Source: Diphasiastrum complanatum (taxonomy: Eukaryota; Streptophyta; Lycopodiopsida; Lycopodiales; Lycopodiaceae). Taken from it: a DNA stretch of 64,000 nucleotides. Under the pieces are notes generated by a model, which worked only from the letters and a program-made list of their open reading frames with translations, was not told the origin of the DNA and did no database searches. Positions 40,551 to 53,418 of the stretch are shown in pieces. Each line of letters starts with the position of its first letter. Position 1 is the stretch's first letter. Both the position numbers and the translations under genes were made by a program. The DNA lies in contig CM055099.1 of NCBI GenBank assembly GCA_029204225.1, positions 60,361,919 to 60,425,918 of the forward strand, in the 5' to 3' direction.

Positions 40551-41873
40551 GTTTTGTATTTGAGGGAGTGATTCCATGACATGGACACTCCCGAGTGTGT
40601 GCGAAGCAACCCTTCATACATCACCCCAGAGGGTGAGAACCAACCTGCAAGGAGTAGGAGGTTGAATAGGAAGCGACAAGCAATGCGTAGGGCGTTGTCG
40701 CTTGCACTTGTAGTTTGTGTCGTTGAGGATGCGACATGTTCGACCGCAAGTTTGGTTTCAAACTTGCAAAGCGTCAAGCACATATTGATTGTTAGTGTTG
40801 GTGGTGTGGGTAGTTCAGGGGGGAGTTGTCATGCCAGAGCATGTGCATGGCAATGCCATGTATAGAACGCCGGAGTTGGAGTCAAGATCAGAGAGGAAGA
40901 GTATATTAGAGCAGAGGAGAGGAGTGAAGAGGAGGCTTCTCCCTCGCGAGCTGGAGCAGGTTCAGCAGGGTGTTCATAGGGATGTAGTTTGTTCAGCCAC
41001 CGTTGCAAGTGTTGACGATGACACTCCTCTTGGAGTAGATGTTGGTTTGCATGTGAGAGGGTTAGAGTCTGGGGAGGATATTACACCAAGTAGTTTGGGA
41101 GTAGGGTCAATCACACAGGTCTGCTCGCCTATGAGAGGAGGACAATCGATTTACGGATGTGGATGGAGTGGCGAGGTACACTCAAAACATTGTGTATTCA
41201 GAAGTGTTGTAGTAGTAAGTTTGAAGTGATGTCGATGGTTTATGGGTATGAGATGCAAGGTACAGTTAGAGTTAGAATTGGAGTTAGACTTAGCATTTGG
41301 GATGTAAGATAGAGTCAGAGGTAGAGTTCGAGTTAGAGTTATTTTACGGTTAATAGATTTGGAGAGAAATACTTGTCAAATATTGTACACGGAGAAGGTT
41401 GTGTAGTAGGAGGTTCTTGGATATAGTCAAGATTTGGAGTTCAGTATTTGATTTGACATAAGGCTTATACTAACTTTGTGTTTCTTTTTTGTAGATTTCG
41501 TCGAGTTGACTGTTGGAATGAGCAAGTATCTTCATTCCAACTTGCTATTGACTATGTTTTAGAGAATTGCATTAAGTTAACGAGTGTGTATGTTTTTGCA
41601 AATGATGAAGGTCATTGTCAATCAAAGAACTTTCGTGCGGGACTTTATGGAGCGGTTTGTTTTGCGAGATGGCGAACACATCCGCACAATTATTTGGTTG
41701 TTGCAGCTATACGCGAAGTTTTCAAAAGATTTACAAGATGTCGGATATTTGATTCCATGAGAAGACCATATGCTATTATTGTGGATTTGTTTGTACAAAA
41801 GCTAACATACATTTATAGAACATTATTGGTTATTGAGTTTTTAAATAAAAATATAATAGATTTGTTCTTTTAA
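40551..41873 (+). other. Possible unidentified two- or three-exon gene or transposon gene
   Basis: Open frames 40581-40865, 40789-41229 and 41478-41873 are less AT-rich than their surroundings. TTTCTTGTAG at about 40541-40550 and TTTTTTGTAG at about 41485-41494 look like splice acceptors. The last frame encodes about 126 residues with a C-W-N-E-Q start and S-V-Y-V-F-A-N-D-E-G-H-C in the middle. I recognise no family and cannot join the frames with confidence. It may be a domesticated or dead transposon gene, or chance. Confidence 0.25.
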
Positions 41874-42288
41874 ATTTTATGTATGTCGAATGTCTTTTTT
41901 TCTTGATTGATTTGCACTTAACTAAATGTTGTACCCATACTAATGCATCTTTCACACATTTTTTGTAGTGAATATGTGGTTTTACATGTATTCTACACAT
42001 AGAATGGCTTTACATGTTTATATGCATAAATAGCTCGAAGTGGCTAATCTTTTGAAATTTGCATTGCATGTGATTATAAACCACATATTAAAATTTTGAA
42101 ATTCAGAGCATGGTCTTCTGAAATGTATGTACATTCTCACACATACACATATATGTGCACACATACTCACACATACGCATACATGTACACATTGCACATG
42201 CACACACATAGATGCGAGATCGGCCACCATCCAAATCATCAACCGCCACCCAAGTCTACTCCATTGCCCGTCAACGACGGACACTCAT

Positions 42289-42412
<124 letters not shown>

Positions 42413-43590
42413 TTTGAAACTCTAAAAAATTTGATAATGCACTGAATTCATTCACAGCCTATCGCTAATTGTAACCATTCAAGAATATAGTGACCACAAT
42501 GTCCAACAGATGTAGTCACTAATATAAACTAGTTTTTTTTAACTGTGATAACATATAACCATTGATTGTAACAATTATGATTAATATTTTAACTTGAATT
42601 TTTTTATTTTGGGCAACAATGTACTCGATGCGTAATGGTTAAGAAGTTATGTGATGCTTGAGACTTTGCATGGTCCATTATGGTAATGAGGCTTGTAAGA
42701 TGGAAATCATCAATGATGAAGCTTACATTTCTAAGGCTCTTGAGAAGAGTAAAATGGTGGGTAATCAGCCAGCTACATTTTCCTTGCAAATGACATATTC
42801 GAAAGTGACCAAGGACAAGTTCTCATGCATTTCTAAATTGGTAACACAAGATTTAGTATGCATGATGCTAGAACTAAATATCCTTTTTCACCATTGTGAT
42901 GCTTTGGAGTGATGAATGCAACCACACATGCACATACTTGGATCCATGGAGGTAATCTTGTATAACATGGTTTCATACGCACTCAAGGTACCTTGGATGT
43001 CACACCTAGTGCCTTAAAATCACAAATGACATCTTAAAGGTCACACAAGGGACACATTACAAGTCACACATGGGAGATTAATGGTCACACAATACTTCAT
43101 AGACACCACGCATGAACATGAATGCTTTGAACGAACAACTACAAGCATATCATTATGGTGTTCTAGTTGTTTCGCCCCAAAAATGTTCCACATACCCATA
43201 GGATTGGCCAAAGCATTATAGCTAACAATAAAAAAAAAATTTATTTAGAAATATTCTTCCTTTTGGCAATCCACGAATTCAACTAATATACCATCGATAG
43301 CTACAACACAAATAATTTCCAATTAGTATCCTCAAATCTCTTCAAATTTTGCAAAACACAATGTGGCTGAATTTCAAGGCTCTGGCTCTCAAATTGCAAC
43401 ATGCAGCTTCCACTACATATTTGGCAAAATTGTCCACTAAAAACAAGCAATAGAGAATAATACTTGGTTAAAAGAGACTCGCCTTCTAAAAACAACTATT
43501 TGTAGTAGAAAGTTCTTGCATGTTGCCACATGAAAATAGATACTCACACCTAAACAGCAGCCCATAACAGCAAGTTCCTAAATTATTCTA
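42413..43590. other. AT-rich intergenic DNA, no gene seen
   Basis: No family recognised. A block of CACATGG-like words near 42960-43120 is low-complexity only. Confidence 0.45.
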
Positions 43591-43598
43591 ATCCAAAG
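43591..43598. repeat. 8-bp target-site duplication, left copy
   Basis: ATCCAAAG; the right copy at 44600-44607 is ATCCAGAG. Confidence 0.75.
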
Positions 43599-44599
43599 CA
43601 TAGTTGCAACGAATCGCGATTCATTGTGTCCGCGATTCGCGAATCGCGATTTTAAACCCAGAATCGCAAAAAACAAAAAAAATTGGAAAAATAGCCTATG
43701 GCTGAAATTTTTTCAGGGGAATGGTCAAACTAGCGTTTTGCCTCTCAGAATTGCAATAGATGAAACACTAACAGATCTTATTTTCAATAGCTAAGATCTT
43801 ATTTTCAATAGCTATCTGGTTGTTATTAGCTTGGTTTTCAATAAATGTTAATCCTACAGTTTGGACTATCAACTGTATAGATGATGATCACTTTTGCAAT
43901 CATTTCACTGGAGATGTGAGTGCAATGTACATACAATTGGGAGCATAGATATTGGGCCCTTCTCGACGCGCATTTGGACCCCATTTTTATCTTAGGGAGA
44001 GCGATAGCATTTTTATCTACAGTGTCTATATAGCAGGAAGTGCTAGAAAGTTCAAGGGGTTCAGTAGCCCCCCAATAAACAAGGGGTCCGGGGAGCGGTA
44101 GCCCCCCGGTGGGGGGTTTGGGGGGCAACGCCCCCCAACAACAAGGTCCAAGGGCCTCTTTATGATTTGGCCTTCCAACTCCCTGAGTGAAAACACACTT
44201 TTTGGTGTTTCGCATCCCCTTGGTCCTTTGGCTGTTCGCTCTCTCAGCATTCTATTAAATCAAAGTCTATTCTATATCGCCATTGAAGCCCTTCTCCACA
44301 GTGCATGGTTGGATAACACCATCATATGTACTTGCTTTATTATAATCAAAATTTCAAATTCATGTTCATTGTTTCTTGTCTACAGTAAACTACGTTGTCA
44401 ATTATAATAGGATTAATGCACCTAAACTGGACCACCCTGCACCCAAAACAATTGGCAAACTACACAGTCATAATGCTCTCAATCAGAGCTTTCATCTGAT
44501 ACCCATATTGCCTTAAAAGATTTCAAAAAAAAAAACAATTCTGGAAAAATCGCCGAAATGCGATTCTGAATCGCGATTCTGAATCGTGGTGCACCTATG
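43599..44599. mobile_element. Non-autonomous hAT element, 1.0 kb
   Basis: It begins CATAGTTGCAACG and ends with the complement of CATAGGTGCACCA, an imperfect terminal inverted repeat, flanked by an 8-bp duplication with one mismatch. Eight bases is the hAT signature. Both ends are full of GAATCGCGATTC palindromes. The right subterminal segment (about 44420-44580) matches that of the hAT element ending at 57553, including TTGGCAAACTACACA and GAGCTTTCATCTGATACCC. It has no transposase frame and is probably a deletion derivative or relative moved by the same transposase. Confidence 0.85.
44050..44135. repeat. GC-rich self-complementary segment inside the hAT derivative
   Basis: Runs of GGTAGCCCCCCGG, GGGGGTTTGGGGGG and CAACGCCCCCC can pair with each other into a strong hairpin in otherwise AT-rich DNA. 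Confidence 0.6.
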
Positions 44600-44607
44600 A
44601 TCCAGAG

Positions 44608-46600
44608 TGGTCTAGAACCATAAGCTTGCACTAAAACATTCTGAGCACTCGTAAGATCCTAATGTTCGTTTTCTCCATCACAATCCAAAAATCCCAAAAT
44701 TCTTCCAAATAATCCACTTTCCATCCCAGTTTGAAATGCAGCAACAAGCCACATTCTTATTTGGAATTTGCTTCACAAACTGACTCAAATTTTTGCTTTA
44801 TCAAGCTATCTTTCGGTATCATTACTTTAAACAGACTTACTATAAAGTCATGTAAGATGCAAATATATATATGGGGGTTCATTTGAAAAAGATGTGAAAC
44901 CTCCAAAATGTCACATCAATGCCTTCTAACCCTGATAGATGTGAAGCCTTGCCATTTTCAACTTAATCACAAGAGACTAAGATGCACATTGATTATTCAC
45001 TCACACAAGGTAATGTAACATTGAGTTTAAAATTATGAACACTCAATAGACTGAGATCATACCCACGACACAGATGAGCGTAGTGGCAGCTATATACAAA
45101 TATACAACAAATGTAGCTCAAAAATAGATTTTCTTTAACTCAATTGAAGAATGTCATTTTCATATTTTGTACCACTTCTGCCTCGTATAGAAGTTCCAAT
45201 GAAGAATATAGCCACAATTTGGGAGCTTGAAGTGGAAGGAACTACATGTACCAACCTGAATAATGGTACTGGAGGAAGCAACTTCCCAAAGCTGCAATAC
45301 GCATATGTCATGAATGAGTAATTTCCTACACACGAGCTAGAGTGTGAAAGTAGGTCCAAAATTATGTTTTGAGATATTGGCTGGTCATTCACTATCCTCA
45401 GCAGCTGCATAGCTGTGTGCATAGCTGTGCCACTGCAGATACAGCTCAACACATTCAAACTAGCATCTAATATTGAGAACCCAGAGAAAGAAGGCCCCAA
45501 TAAAGCGATCAATTATAATTCAAAAACTCAACCAGTGAGAGAAGGTAAAGCAAGATATGCATCAATGTCTCTAGCATGAAAAAAGAACAGAGAAATGGCT
45601 GCTTCTCATTGTATGCTTTTGAGGTACATATAACCACCAACCTTCTACTTAGGCGGAATTGTTCCTCTCACTGGCTTCAACTATGTAACTTTTGTTCTTG
45701 TAAGTTTGCAATGGATGATCCAATTTCATGCCAGTTGCACCTGATATTGTAAGAGACAAACGAGCACAAATGCTGAAGTAAAGTTCGAGAAATGCTGCAG
45801 CTTCAAACAGATGCAACTTCTCAAGTATGCTCCTCAAAAAATTGAGTATTCATTTCCCTTCTTCTGGCTCTCCAATAAAACTCTCCTGATCAAGAAAGCA
45901 ACCCCACCTAAGAACATTTCAGCCAAGCAAACAAACAGAATGATAAGTCTCAGTCAACGTTTTTCTGGCATAACTGAAAAGAATACAGAAATTTTTTATA
46001 TGATGCATGTACCATACCTGAAGCCAAATTCCTGCAAAATGGTCATTAAAGCTCTGTTTTAGAAACTTGACCATTGCTAGAAAGTATGACCAGCTTGAAC
46101 CTGATTAAAATCTGCATATGGTCAGGAAATTTAGTTCAGATAAAAATACTGGATCATTCAACTGTTCAATAAGATAATCAGTAGCATTGTGAACTCTCGA
46201 CAAATTCTTGACCACAGAATGGTAGTCACATACATCCCCATCTACACATAATACGAAAACAGATCTCTAGCAACAGTTTGTACAGGACCTTTCAATCTTG
46301 TGAATTTGTGATACCAAAAGAAGGAAAATTTCCAGCCTTCCAGAGAGACTGTAAATCACATTACAATGTTTAAACTAACTCATATGCTCCCGATGGCTCA
46401 TCTTAGAGCTCATACCAAGATTTGAGTCGTCCAGTCTCCAAAACATTGCATGTTTAGAAAGTTCTCCTGGTCAAGATAAAAGCAATTACAGAAGTTTAGG
46501 ACCAATGGCCATTCATAATCCATGGGCTGCCAAATCCAGCCAGCTTGCAAAATATGACATACAGGATGATTCTCATCTTTGACGAACAAAAGCTAGTTTG
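44608..46600. other. Region downstream of the PTM-like gene, no firm gene
   Basis: Minus-strand open frames at 45135-45512 and 45649-45837 have fairly normal composition but match no family I know. They could be 3' untranslated sequence, pseudo-exons of the PTM-like gene or chance. Confidence 0.35.
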
Positions 46601-49600
46601 TCATCCTATTTCACAATTAGCCGTTGTCGATTCACAGATGAGACCAAATAGACCACCTTCCTCAGTTGCATGCCCACTTTTCAAACTTCTATCAAAAATG
46701 TCCATACTCTCAGCATCCTGAGACATTAGTATGCCAGGTTGGAGATTTCCATTATCATTAAGAACCGCTGATGAGATGTGCTCATTGATTGATACATCTG
46801 AAGGCCAATTGAGATTAAAATCCATTTCAGTAAAAGGGACATTCTCAACCATATCATCTTCGGAAGAAAGAAGCTCCAAGAATGATAATGGCCCTCGACA
46901 AGGCAGTTGAGGTAAGTAATTTGCAGGACCCCCAGCTTGAAAATTAGGTTGTGCCCTTTCATGCTCAGAGGTATCATAACTATTGGTCTGCATACCTGAT
47001 TGTTCACATACTTGCACATTGTTGCACTCTGATGCATCAGCATCAGGACTGAAAAATTCATTCTGCAGACTTGCCCAATCAAAATCTGGCACAGGAACAA
47101 TATTATGAGTCTTTACTAAGTCAATTGTGGTCAAAGGCACTTCAGTATCTGGTTTCCAGCCAGTGGTGAATCCTTCTTGAACTAAAAAGTCTATGGATGG
47201 TGCCACTGCAAGTTCATCAACTTCTTCTGATACTGGAATTGTAATATTAGCAATGACACATGGATCCAAATCAATGTTACCAACTAGCTGCCTGTCGTCC
47301 CCAGTCATGGCCTTGACATGGTCTGAGGATACTTGTGAAAACAGGTAGCTGTGATCAGAATCTTTTCTGCCAACATATGGACATTCTGGAGGTCCCTTCT
47401 TGCGACACTTGTAGCACTTGAAACCTGCTAATAAAAGAAGCTTCTCCTCTGACACCCCAAATCCATCTGCATGAAACCACTCTGCAAGGACAAAACATGA
47501 TACAGGTTAAGAAACAAAACTTAGAGATAGAGTCCAAAGATTACATCTGACTTGAAACATCTTTATGTAAACATTACTTAAATGAAAAGCAACCAAGAAA
47601 AGCAAATACCAAAGCCAATTATATCAAGCATTTATGCATGCTTCCATACGTAGATGTGTGGATACGTATGCATACACTCAATATTGAGTGGTTACATAAG
47701 CACATAGAATAATCACATCAGCTGCCTCGATCAAAAGCCTTCGTCCTCTCCATAGGCAGTGCATGTAATTGAAACGAAGTACCATGGAGAAGCCATAGCC
47801 TAGATGCAGATTCCAGCTGATATCAATTTTATGCCCAAGGATAGCATCCAACAATAAAAACCTTTCTGGACTCCACCCACAAAGTCTTGAACTATAGCAT
47901 GAAATTCCTACTCCTGTCATCGGCACGTAAGAGTAGGTGCAGGTCACACGCATAAAGATATGGCCATGGTAAATTTCGTACATTTACATAAAGACCAACA
48001 TGATGAGTTTCTCACTTCTTGAAGGGCTAGGGGAAAACTTAACCATGATGAAGGCCTGCAACTAAGAAAAAATTTTATTGATTGAAGTTTCTACTTCCTC
48101 TTCAAAAAATAAAAAATTAGATATCAACCAGCTTGCTCGAGCTCTTGGATCCTGCTTTTGTTGAAGAATTGATGTCTCATGATCCCTCATCATCTTTGTT
48201 GAATGAAATCTATAAATCGATATCAAGATCTCAGCTCAAATTGAATAGTGTTGGATACCTAGGGATCATGCATGTTTGGACAACCCTTGGAAATGGGAAC
48301 ATTTTCGAGAAAGTGGGAACATCACGTGTCATTTGAAAATATAAAATGATAAAAGTGTAAATGTTTTAATTTTTTTTAACTTCATAGTACACACATTCAA
48401 ATTTAAGATATATATACACGAACTTACCCAATTTTGAAGGCAGAATGCAAATTAAATGAAAACATTGTTCCTTGTGTTTGGGTATGCGGGATCGAGTTCC
48501 CCCCTCTCTGTGTAAGCTTATCCAAAAAGCTTTTTCGAAACTTAGCCAAAATTAGAAAGCTTTTGGATCATAACACTCCCCTTGGATACAACTATCCAAG
48601 TCCAACAATGCAAAAATCGACCTAACCTGAGTCCTACAGATCAAAAGCACCTACAAAGCATTGCTGCTTCTGTTACTCTCAAACTCACATGTTACACAAC
48701 CTACTCTAATACCATGATCAATCAAGACCTAACTATGGAGCTTCAATACTAGATCAACCATGAAAGCTTGAGAAAGGTAGCTATGGAAAACATCAAACAC
48801 AAGAGAGATTGCTTAAGCACCTCACAACACCAAAACTTACAAGAGAGAATGAATTGCTTAAAAGAGAGGGGAGGGGTGGGTCCTCCTAATCCTTTATGTG
48901 GTAAGCACCTCAAGTACATGCATGGAAAGTATAGGTGGCAACCATATGATTGAGCTACTTGGCCAAGTGGGCTCCCCTATTCTTTTTTGGGTATGTGTTG
49001 TTGAATGAAGAGGTTTTCAATACTCACAATGGAGGTACCCATTATGGATTGGATGAAAAATCTCATCCCTATACTCCCATATGTTGATGATGTGGTTCTA
49101 GCATCTTCTTGAGTGGGCCAACAAAGACTTTAAATGCATGAATTCGATCTTCTCAAGGGAAAGGTCTAGAAGTGCACATAGCAAAAACCAATGCGATGGT
49201 CCGTAACATATCTCAACCATTTATGCAAAAGCAAAGTTCTGAACTAGGACACCAATTCTTGGAGGCTATTTCCTCCTATACATATCTTCTTGTGCGCTTC
49301 AAGGACTGATTTTCACCATGCAACCATCAATTGACTGGGAAAGCGTCGATCTTCGATACCATGGAGTAGTTTTGTTCCACCAAGTACATCCAAAAAGTGA
49401 TGAGGAAGTCACTTCTTTGCTACCTTCATCATCGTGCCCAGAACAATGCATGCATCAAAAATAAGAATATGGGGTATAATAAATTTGATTGAATGTGATT
49501 TTCTCATCTTCAAACATGGATGAGTTGCAGTAAACCATGCAATTCTTTGCCCATAATACAAAAATTTGCAAGATAAAGTTAGGACTATGAACATCCCTTA

Positions 49601-51967
49601 ATGTGAAGAAAACAGTTTAGAAAAATAAATGTTGTGCATCCTTAAGGCAAAAAGTTCAGAAGAGTATGCACCTTTACAGAATTCACAACCAATGTACATG
49701 AAAGCTGGATTATAGGGCTGAGAACAAAGACAGCAGATCGGACCCCTTAGGTGATCAGTTCCATGCTGTCCAACAAGCACAATCTTATCTCGTCTGAAGG
49801 TTAGAAGATCAGCTTCTGGCTTGACTTTCCTCCACAAAATCCCATTTTTGTGAACATACAAGTTGCTAGTTCTTTTCTTACGCTGAACATGAACCAACCC
49901 CACAGAATTTAAGTTGGTACTTCCTTGGTCTTTAGGCATCTCCGAAATAGGTTTAAGGTCTTCCACCTTTCCTTTCCTGTTTGCCTGTGAAACCTTCGAT
50001 GAATATAAGTTTGTATTCTGACTTAGTGAGATAGATTTTGGTTTACGGCCACGTTTGTTCTTCCTTGGAATCAAACATCTACTGCAGGTGAAGCTATCGA
50101 CTTGACTAGAAGCCTCCACACATTCCTTATGGAAAGTAACTGCACCAAAAGGATCGACAGTAAAATACTGCTACATCCTGCTTGCAAAACCCAACTAGCA
50201 ATACAAAATTATATTGAGAAAAATTTACCTGCCCATTGAATCAATTCAACGCAATACAACCACCCAATTGGACTATGATATAAAAAAACAAAATTAAAGA
50301 GTTTGGTGCTATACGTACCACAACATTTCTGACACTGAACAAGTTGCCTGCAAGCAGAAAATTTTCTGTTAGACAAAAACACAAATGACAATAAACTCAA
50401 CATCCATTTGTTCATCGTCATAGCAAAATAGTTGTAAAAGACAAAGTTCATAAACAATGACAGGTTTTTCAGAATGTTTTTATAACATGGTATAGCCCTG
50501 AGAGCTTGCAAGGGACTGTGCTTTCTCTGTTTACTAAAAGTTTGACAGTCTCCTCCTGTAGTAGCTGTAAGATAGACTGGCTAAGATGTCTATGGAGCGC
50601 ATTCAAAGGCATCACCATGCTTGAAGGCATCTGGAAATTTTAAGTTGAAATCCTCTCAATGCATTGAAAATTTGAAACAAAAGCCAGAAATTAGAGCATG
50701 ACATAACTATTTAATAGCACATTTGTCAAAAGTCCTCATATGTTTCAAGAAACGCTAGATAAAGAGTTCTAAAAATCTCAAACAGATGTAATCCTTGCAA
50801 CTATAAGCAAAAGCAGCTCATTTAGAAAAGGCATCAACAGGACAAACCTTGCAAAAATAACTGATTTGCAAGATGCGCACTTCCAGCTAGAGGAATCATT
50901 ATTGTCATCTAATTGTATGTGTTTTTGCAAAAGCATACTCAAACGATCTGTTTTTGAAAGCCTCAAATTTTGCCTCTTTCCCTTTCTTCCTCTTGCAGAC
51001 TTTGAAAGCTTACTAGGATAAAGCTTCCTCAGTTGCTCTTCAAAATCTTTCAGCAAATAGAGAGGTACATCATCCTCATTTAACCAAACCTGATCACCTT
51101 TCTGTGTTGTGTCTTTAAAGCTGGAGCCTGAAGTCAAGGTCCACATGGGATTTAATTTGGATGGAGATTTTACGCCCTTCATCTTGACACCTTTAAGAAC
51201 CCCAGTATGTTTGCCTTCAGAATCCATCAGATAGAGGTAAAAACCACTATGCAACACCTTTGCATGAATCCGAAGCTTTTTAAGTGCTGCAGAATTAGTG
51301 CCCGTTCCAAAGCTATCTGCGTCAGATTTACTTTCAGGAGTAGATAGATCATGCCATCTTATATGTGCATCCAAGTAGCGAATCTAACTCACAAACAGCA
51401 GACATAAAAACGTGATATTACAAACTTATCGCACCATCCATCAAAGAAAGCACCATAAATCAAAGCTATCTGCGTCAGATTTACTTTCAGGAGTAGATAG
51501 ATCATGCCACCTTATATGTGCATCCAAGTAGCGAATCTAACTCACAAACAGCAGACATAAAAACGTGATATTACAAACTTATCGCACCATCCATCAAAGA
51601 AAGCACCATAAATCAAATAGAACTCAAAACGTTTTCCAAAAGAATTAGGTGATTAACCGTGAAAACTATAGATCTTTAGAAGACGATACGGTATAGCTGT
51701 AAACAGAAAAGAAGAACACATAATTGCTTGTCATATCGCAAAACTCGAATATGATGCAATGATTAAGCATCAGAACACAAAGTACCAAAATTTCCAGAGA
51801 TTTTTGTATTGTGAATACTGCATAACAGATTAACTAAAATACCTGTAGAGCAAGCTGTGAGATGGAGTGTGCTGACTCAACTCTAGCTCGCCAAGCACAG
51901 AGTCTGGACCGGCGAGGACACTCCAACCCCTCAGAGTATATGAGCCCTGGAATTTCCTTCACTCCTC
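46601..51967 (-). CDS. PTM-like DDT/PHD-finger protein, C-terminal five exons
   Basis: Minus-strand exons 51967-51843, 51383-50848, 50347-50319, 50139-49672 and 47481-46601 have GT-AG introns and phases that close throughout. The stop is at 46601. First come P-R-R-S-R-L-C-A-W-R-A-R-V-E and L-D-A-H-I-R-W-H-D-L, the conserved block of plant PTM-type proteins. A classical Cys4-His-Cys3 PHD finger follows, assembled from exons 2-4 (C-A-S-C, C-Q-K-C, H-K-E-C, C-S-R-C). A second PHD-like finger spans exons 4-5 (C-C-L-C, C-E-F-C, E-W-F-H, C-Y-K-C-R). The acidic tail has L-S-F-L-E-L-L-S-S-E-D-D, like the PTM C-terminal motif. Family members bind chromatin; Arabidopsis PTM is linked to chloroplast-to-nucleus signalling. 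No stop or frameshift is seen. Upstream exons with the DDT domain are not in view, and the Gypsy nest begins 0.8 kb upstream. The gene is either cut or continues beyond 64 kb. Confidence 0.85.
47482..49671 (-). other. 2.2-kb intron of the PTM-like gene
   Basis: The last intron has a GTGCAT donor and a CTTGCAG acceptor. It contains weak retroelement traces: a PPT-like complement CTCCCCTTGG at about 48574 and a mutated primer-site complement CTCTAATACCA at about 48703. I could not find matching LTRs. Confidence 0.6.
51308..51613. repeat. 153-bp tandem duplication across a PTM exon-intron border
   Basis: 51308-51460 is repeated head to tail at 51461-51613 with a single difference that I see (GCCATCTTA versus GCCACCTTA). 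Each copy contains 76 bp of exon start, the AG acceptor and 77 bp of intron. The extra acceptor lies at 51537. Reading through from it meets a stop, so the inner acceptor is needed for the intact product. Confidence 0.9.
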
Positions 51968-52739
51968 CTAAGAATTGTACAGTCAAGGAGATGGATGACA
52001 TAAATCTCCAAAAGCAATATTGAAAAACTGTATTCTTTGTGCTTATCTGAAGAAAGAAACTTAATTGAATGTACAGGCATTTCAGAACCTTTGTGTCTAT
52101 GCTTAAGCCCTTAAAAGAAACACGTATGTCCCTGCATACTCTATGGCACAAGTCCATAATGTATGGAGTTATGACCCTGATTGATCCCAGTTAACAAGCT
52201 CCAACCACACGTTAAAGGATCTCCAGCAGTGGTTAGACCCTATCAACTCCAGTAATCAATACAAGCTGATATCACTAGTAAGGGGTAAAGTTGACTTACG
52301 GTTTGTGGATTTAAAACATGGCATAGGAGTGTAGCATTACTAAATAGGGGAGGGGGACAAGTTTCCACTCTATGAGTACATGTAGCTGACCTAAGGCAAG
52401 TAATTATTGCAATCAGTGCTCTCCTCATGCTCTAGTGAGAGTTATTGTCATCTACCCGACATTTAGATGTACATCTCGTTTCAAGACAGCTTTGGTAGTA
52501 TGGGTGTCATGCCCACGACTGATCTCGGATTGTTTATCCTGCTAGAGGTCAATAGGCCTACCTCGACCCATAAGTTAATTATGATTGTGATGGGTTTGGG
52601 GCCCTCATGTGCATATGGTCATAATTAATGGTTGGAGGCCTAAACTCATGATGGTGGATTATTATGGGTCTATCAGTGAGTCATAGGGGAACTGGATGAT
52701 GTGGCCCAGATAAGCTGCATAGGTGTCCAGTGAGGTGTC
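51968..52739. other. Upstream of the PTM-like exons, nothing firm
   Basis: This should hold an intron or promoter of the minus-strand gene. I found no further conserved exon. The stretch 52500-52739 is more GC-balanced and could be Gypsy-derived, but no domain is visible. Confidence 0.4.
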
Positions 52740-53112
52740 ACCAGTACACTTTCTTTCAAGCCTAATCAATTGTTTCAGGTTAGAGGCAATATTTTAGGAA
52801 AAGACATAAATGTACTGTTTGATTCTGGAAGTACTCACAACTTTTTGAATGCTCGGCTTGTGCAGAAGCTTCAGGTGCCCACCATGGCCAGTGATCACCA
52901 TTATGCGGTCCATCTAGCCTTAGGATTGGACATAGAAGTTTGGGATGTCAAAGTCCCTAATTTAGAGCTTCAAATGCAAGATTATGCTGAGCGGCTCAAC
53001 TTCCATGTTATGAACCTTGATAGAACTAATGCAATCCTAGGATATAAATGGTTTTTTGATACATCAGATTCATTGGATATATATTTTAAAAACCATACCT
53101 TGGTATTCAAAG
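52740..53112 (+). pseudogene. Host Gypsy: aspartic protease segment
   Basis: An open frame encodes the gag-linked protease of a Gypsy element: F-Q-V-R-G-N-I, active site L-F-D-S-G-S-T-H-N-F, and the later N-A-I-L-G-Y-K-W (usually I-L-G-x-D-W). It is interrupted at 53112 by the hAT insertion, and the frame continues at 57562. Upstream gag is not recognisable, so the element is 5'-truncated or too decayed. Confidence 0.78.
53105..53112. repeat. 8-bp target-site duplication ATTCAAAG (left copy)
   Basis: Repeated exactly at 57554-57561; perfect hAT-type duplication. Confidence 0.9.
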
Positions 53113-53418
53113 CATAGTTGCAGCGTATTGCGGCGCGGTTTAGGCCCACACTGCACTCCTTTATGCCTGCACGGACTCCGACACTAACGTCAGTCGCCTG
53201 TTATCCCTCATACAGAAATTATTCTATCCCACGCCCTAATCTCATGTTCTTCTTTGGCACTTGCTATAATGTGTGAACTGGAATCGTTCTGATGTATGCT
53301 CTGGTATTTTGAGCTCTATTTGAGCTCGGTAATGTTGTTCAATGCAATGTATTTTTTTTTTCTACTGAACGTTTGCCTGATTATTTGTTGTTTGCAGGTT
53401 TAGGGTCGTGTTGATACG

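Noticed and set aside
41263-41345. Telomere-like repeat (GTTAGAGTTAGA)
   Set aside because: Irregular, short and not the plant TTTAGGG unit.
48560-48720. Miniature LTR element (TRIM) in the PTM-like intron
   Set aside because: PPT-like and mutated PBS-like words lie about 120 bp apart, but I could not find two matching LTRs.
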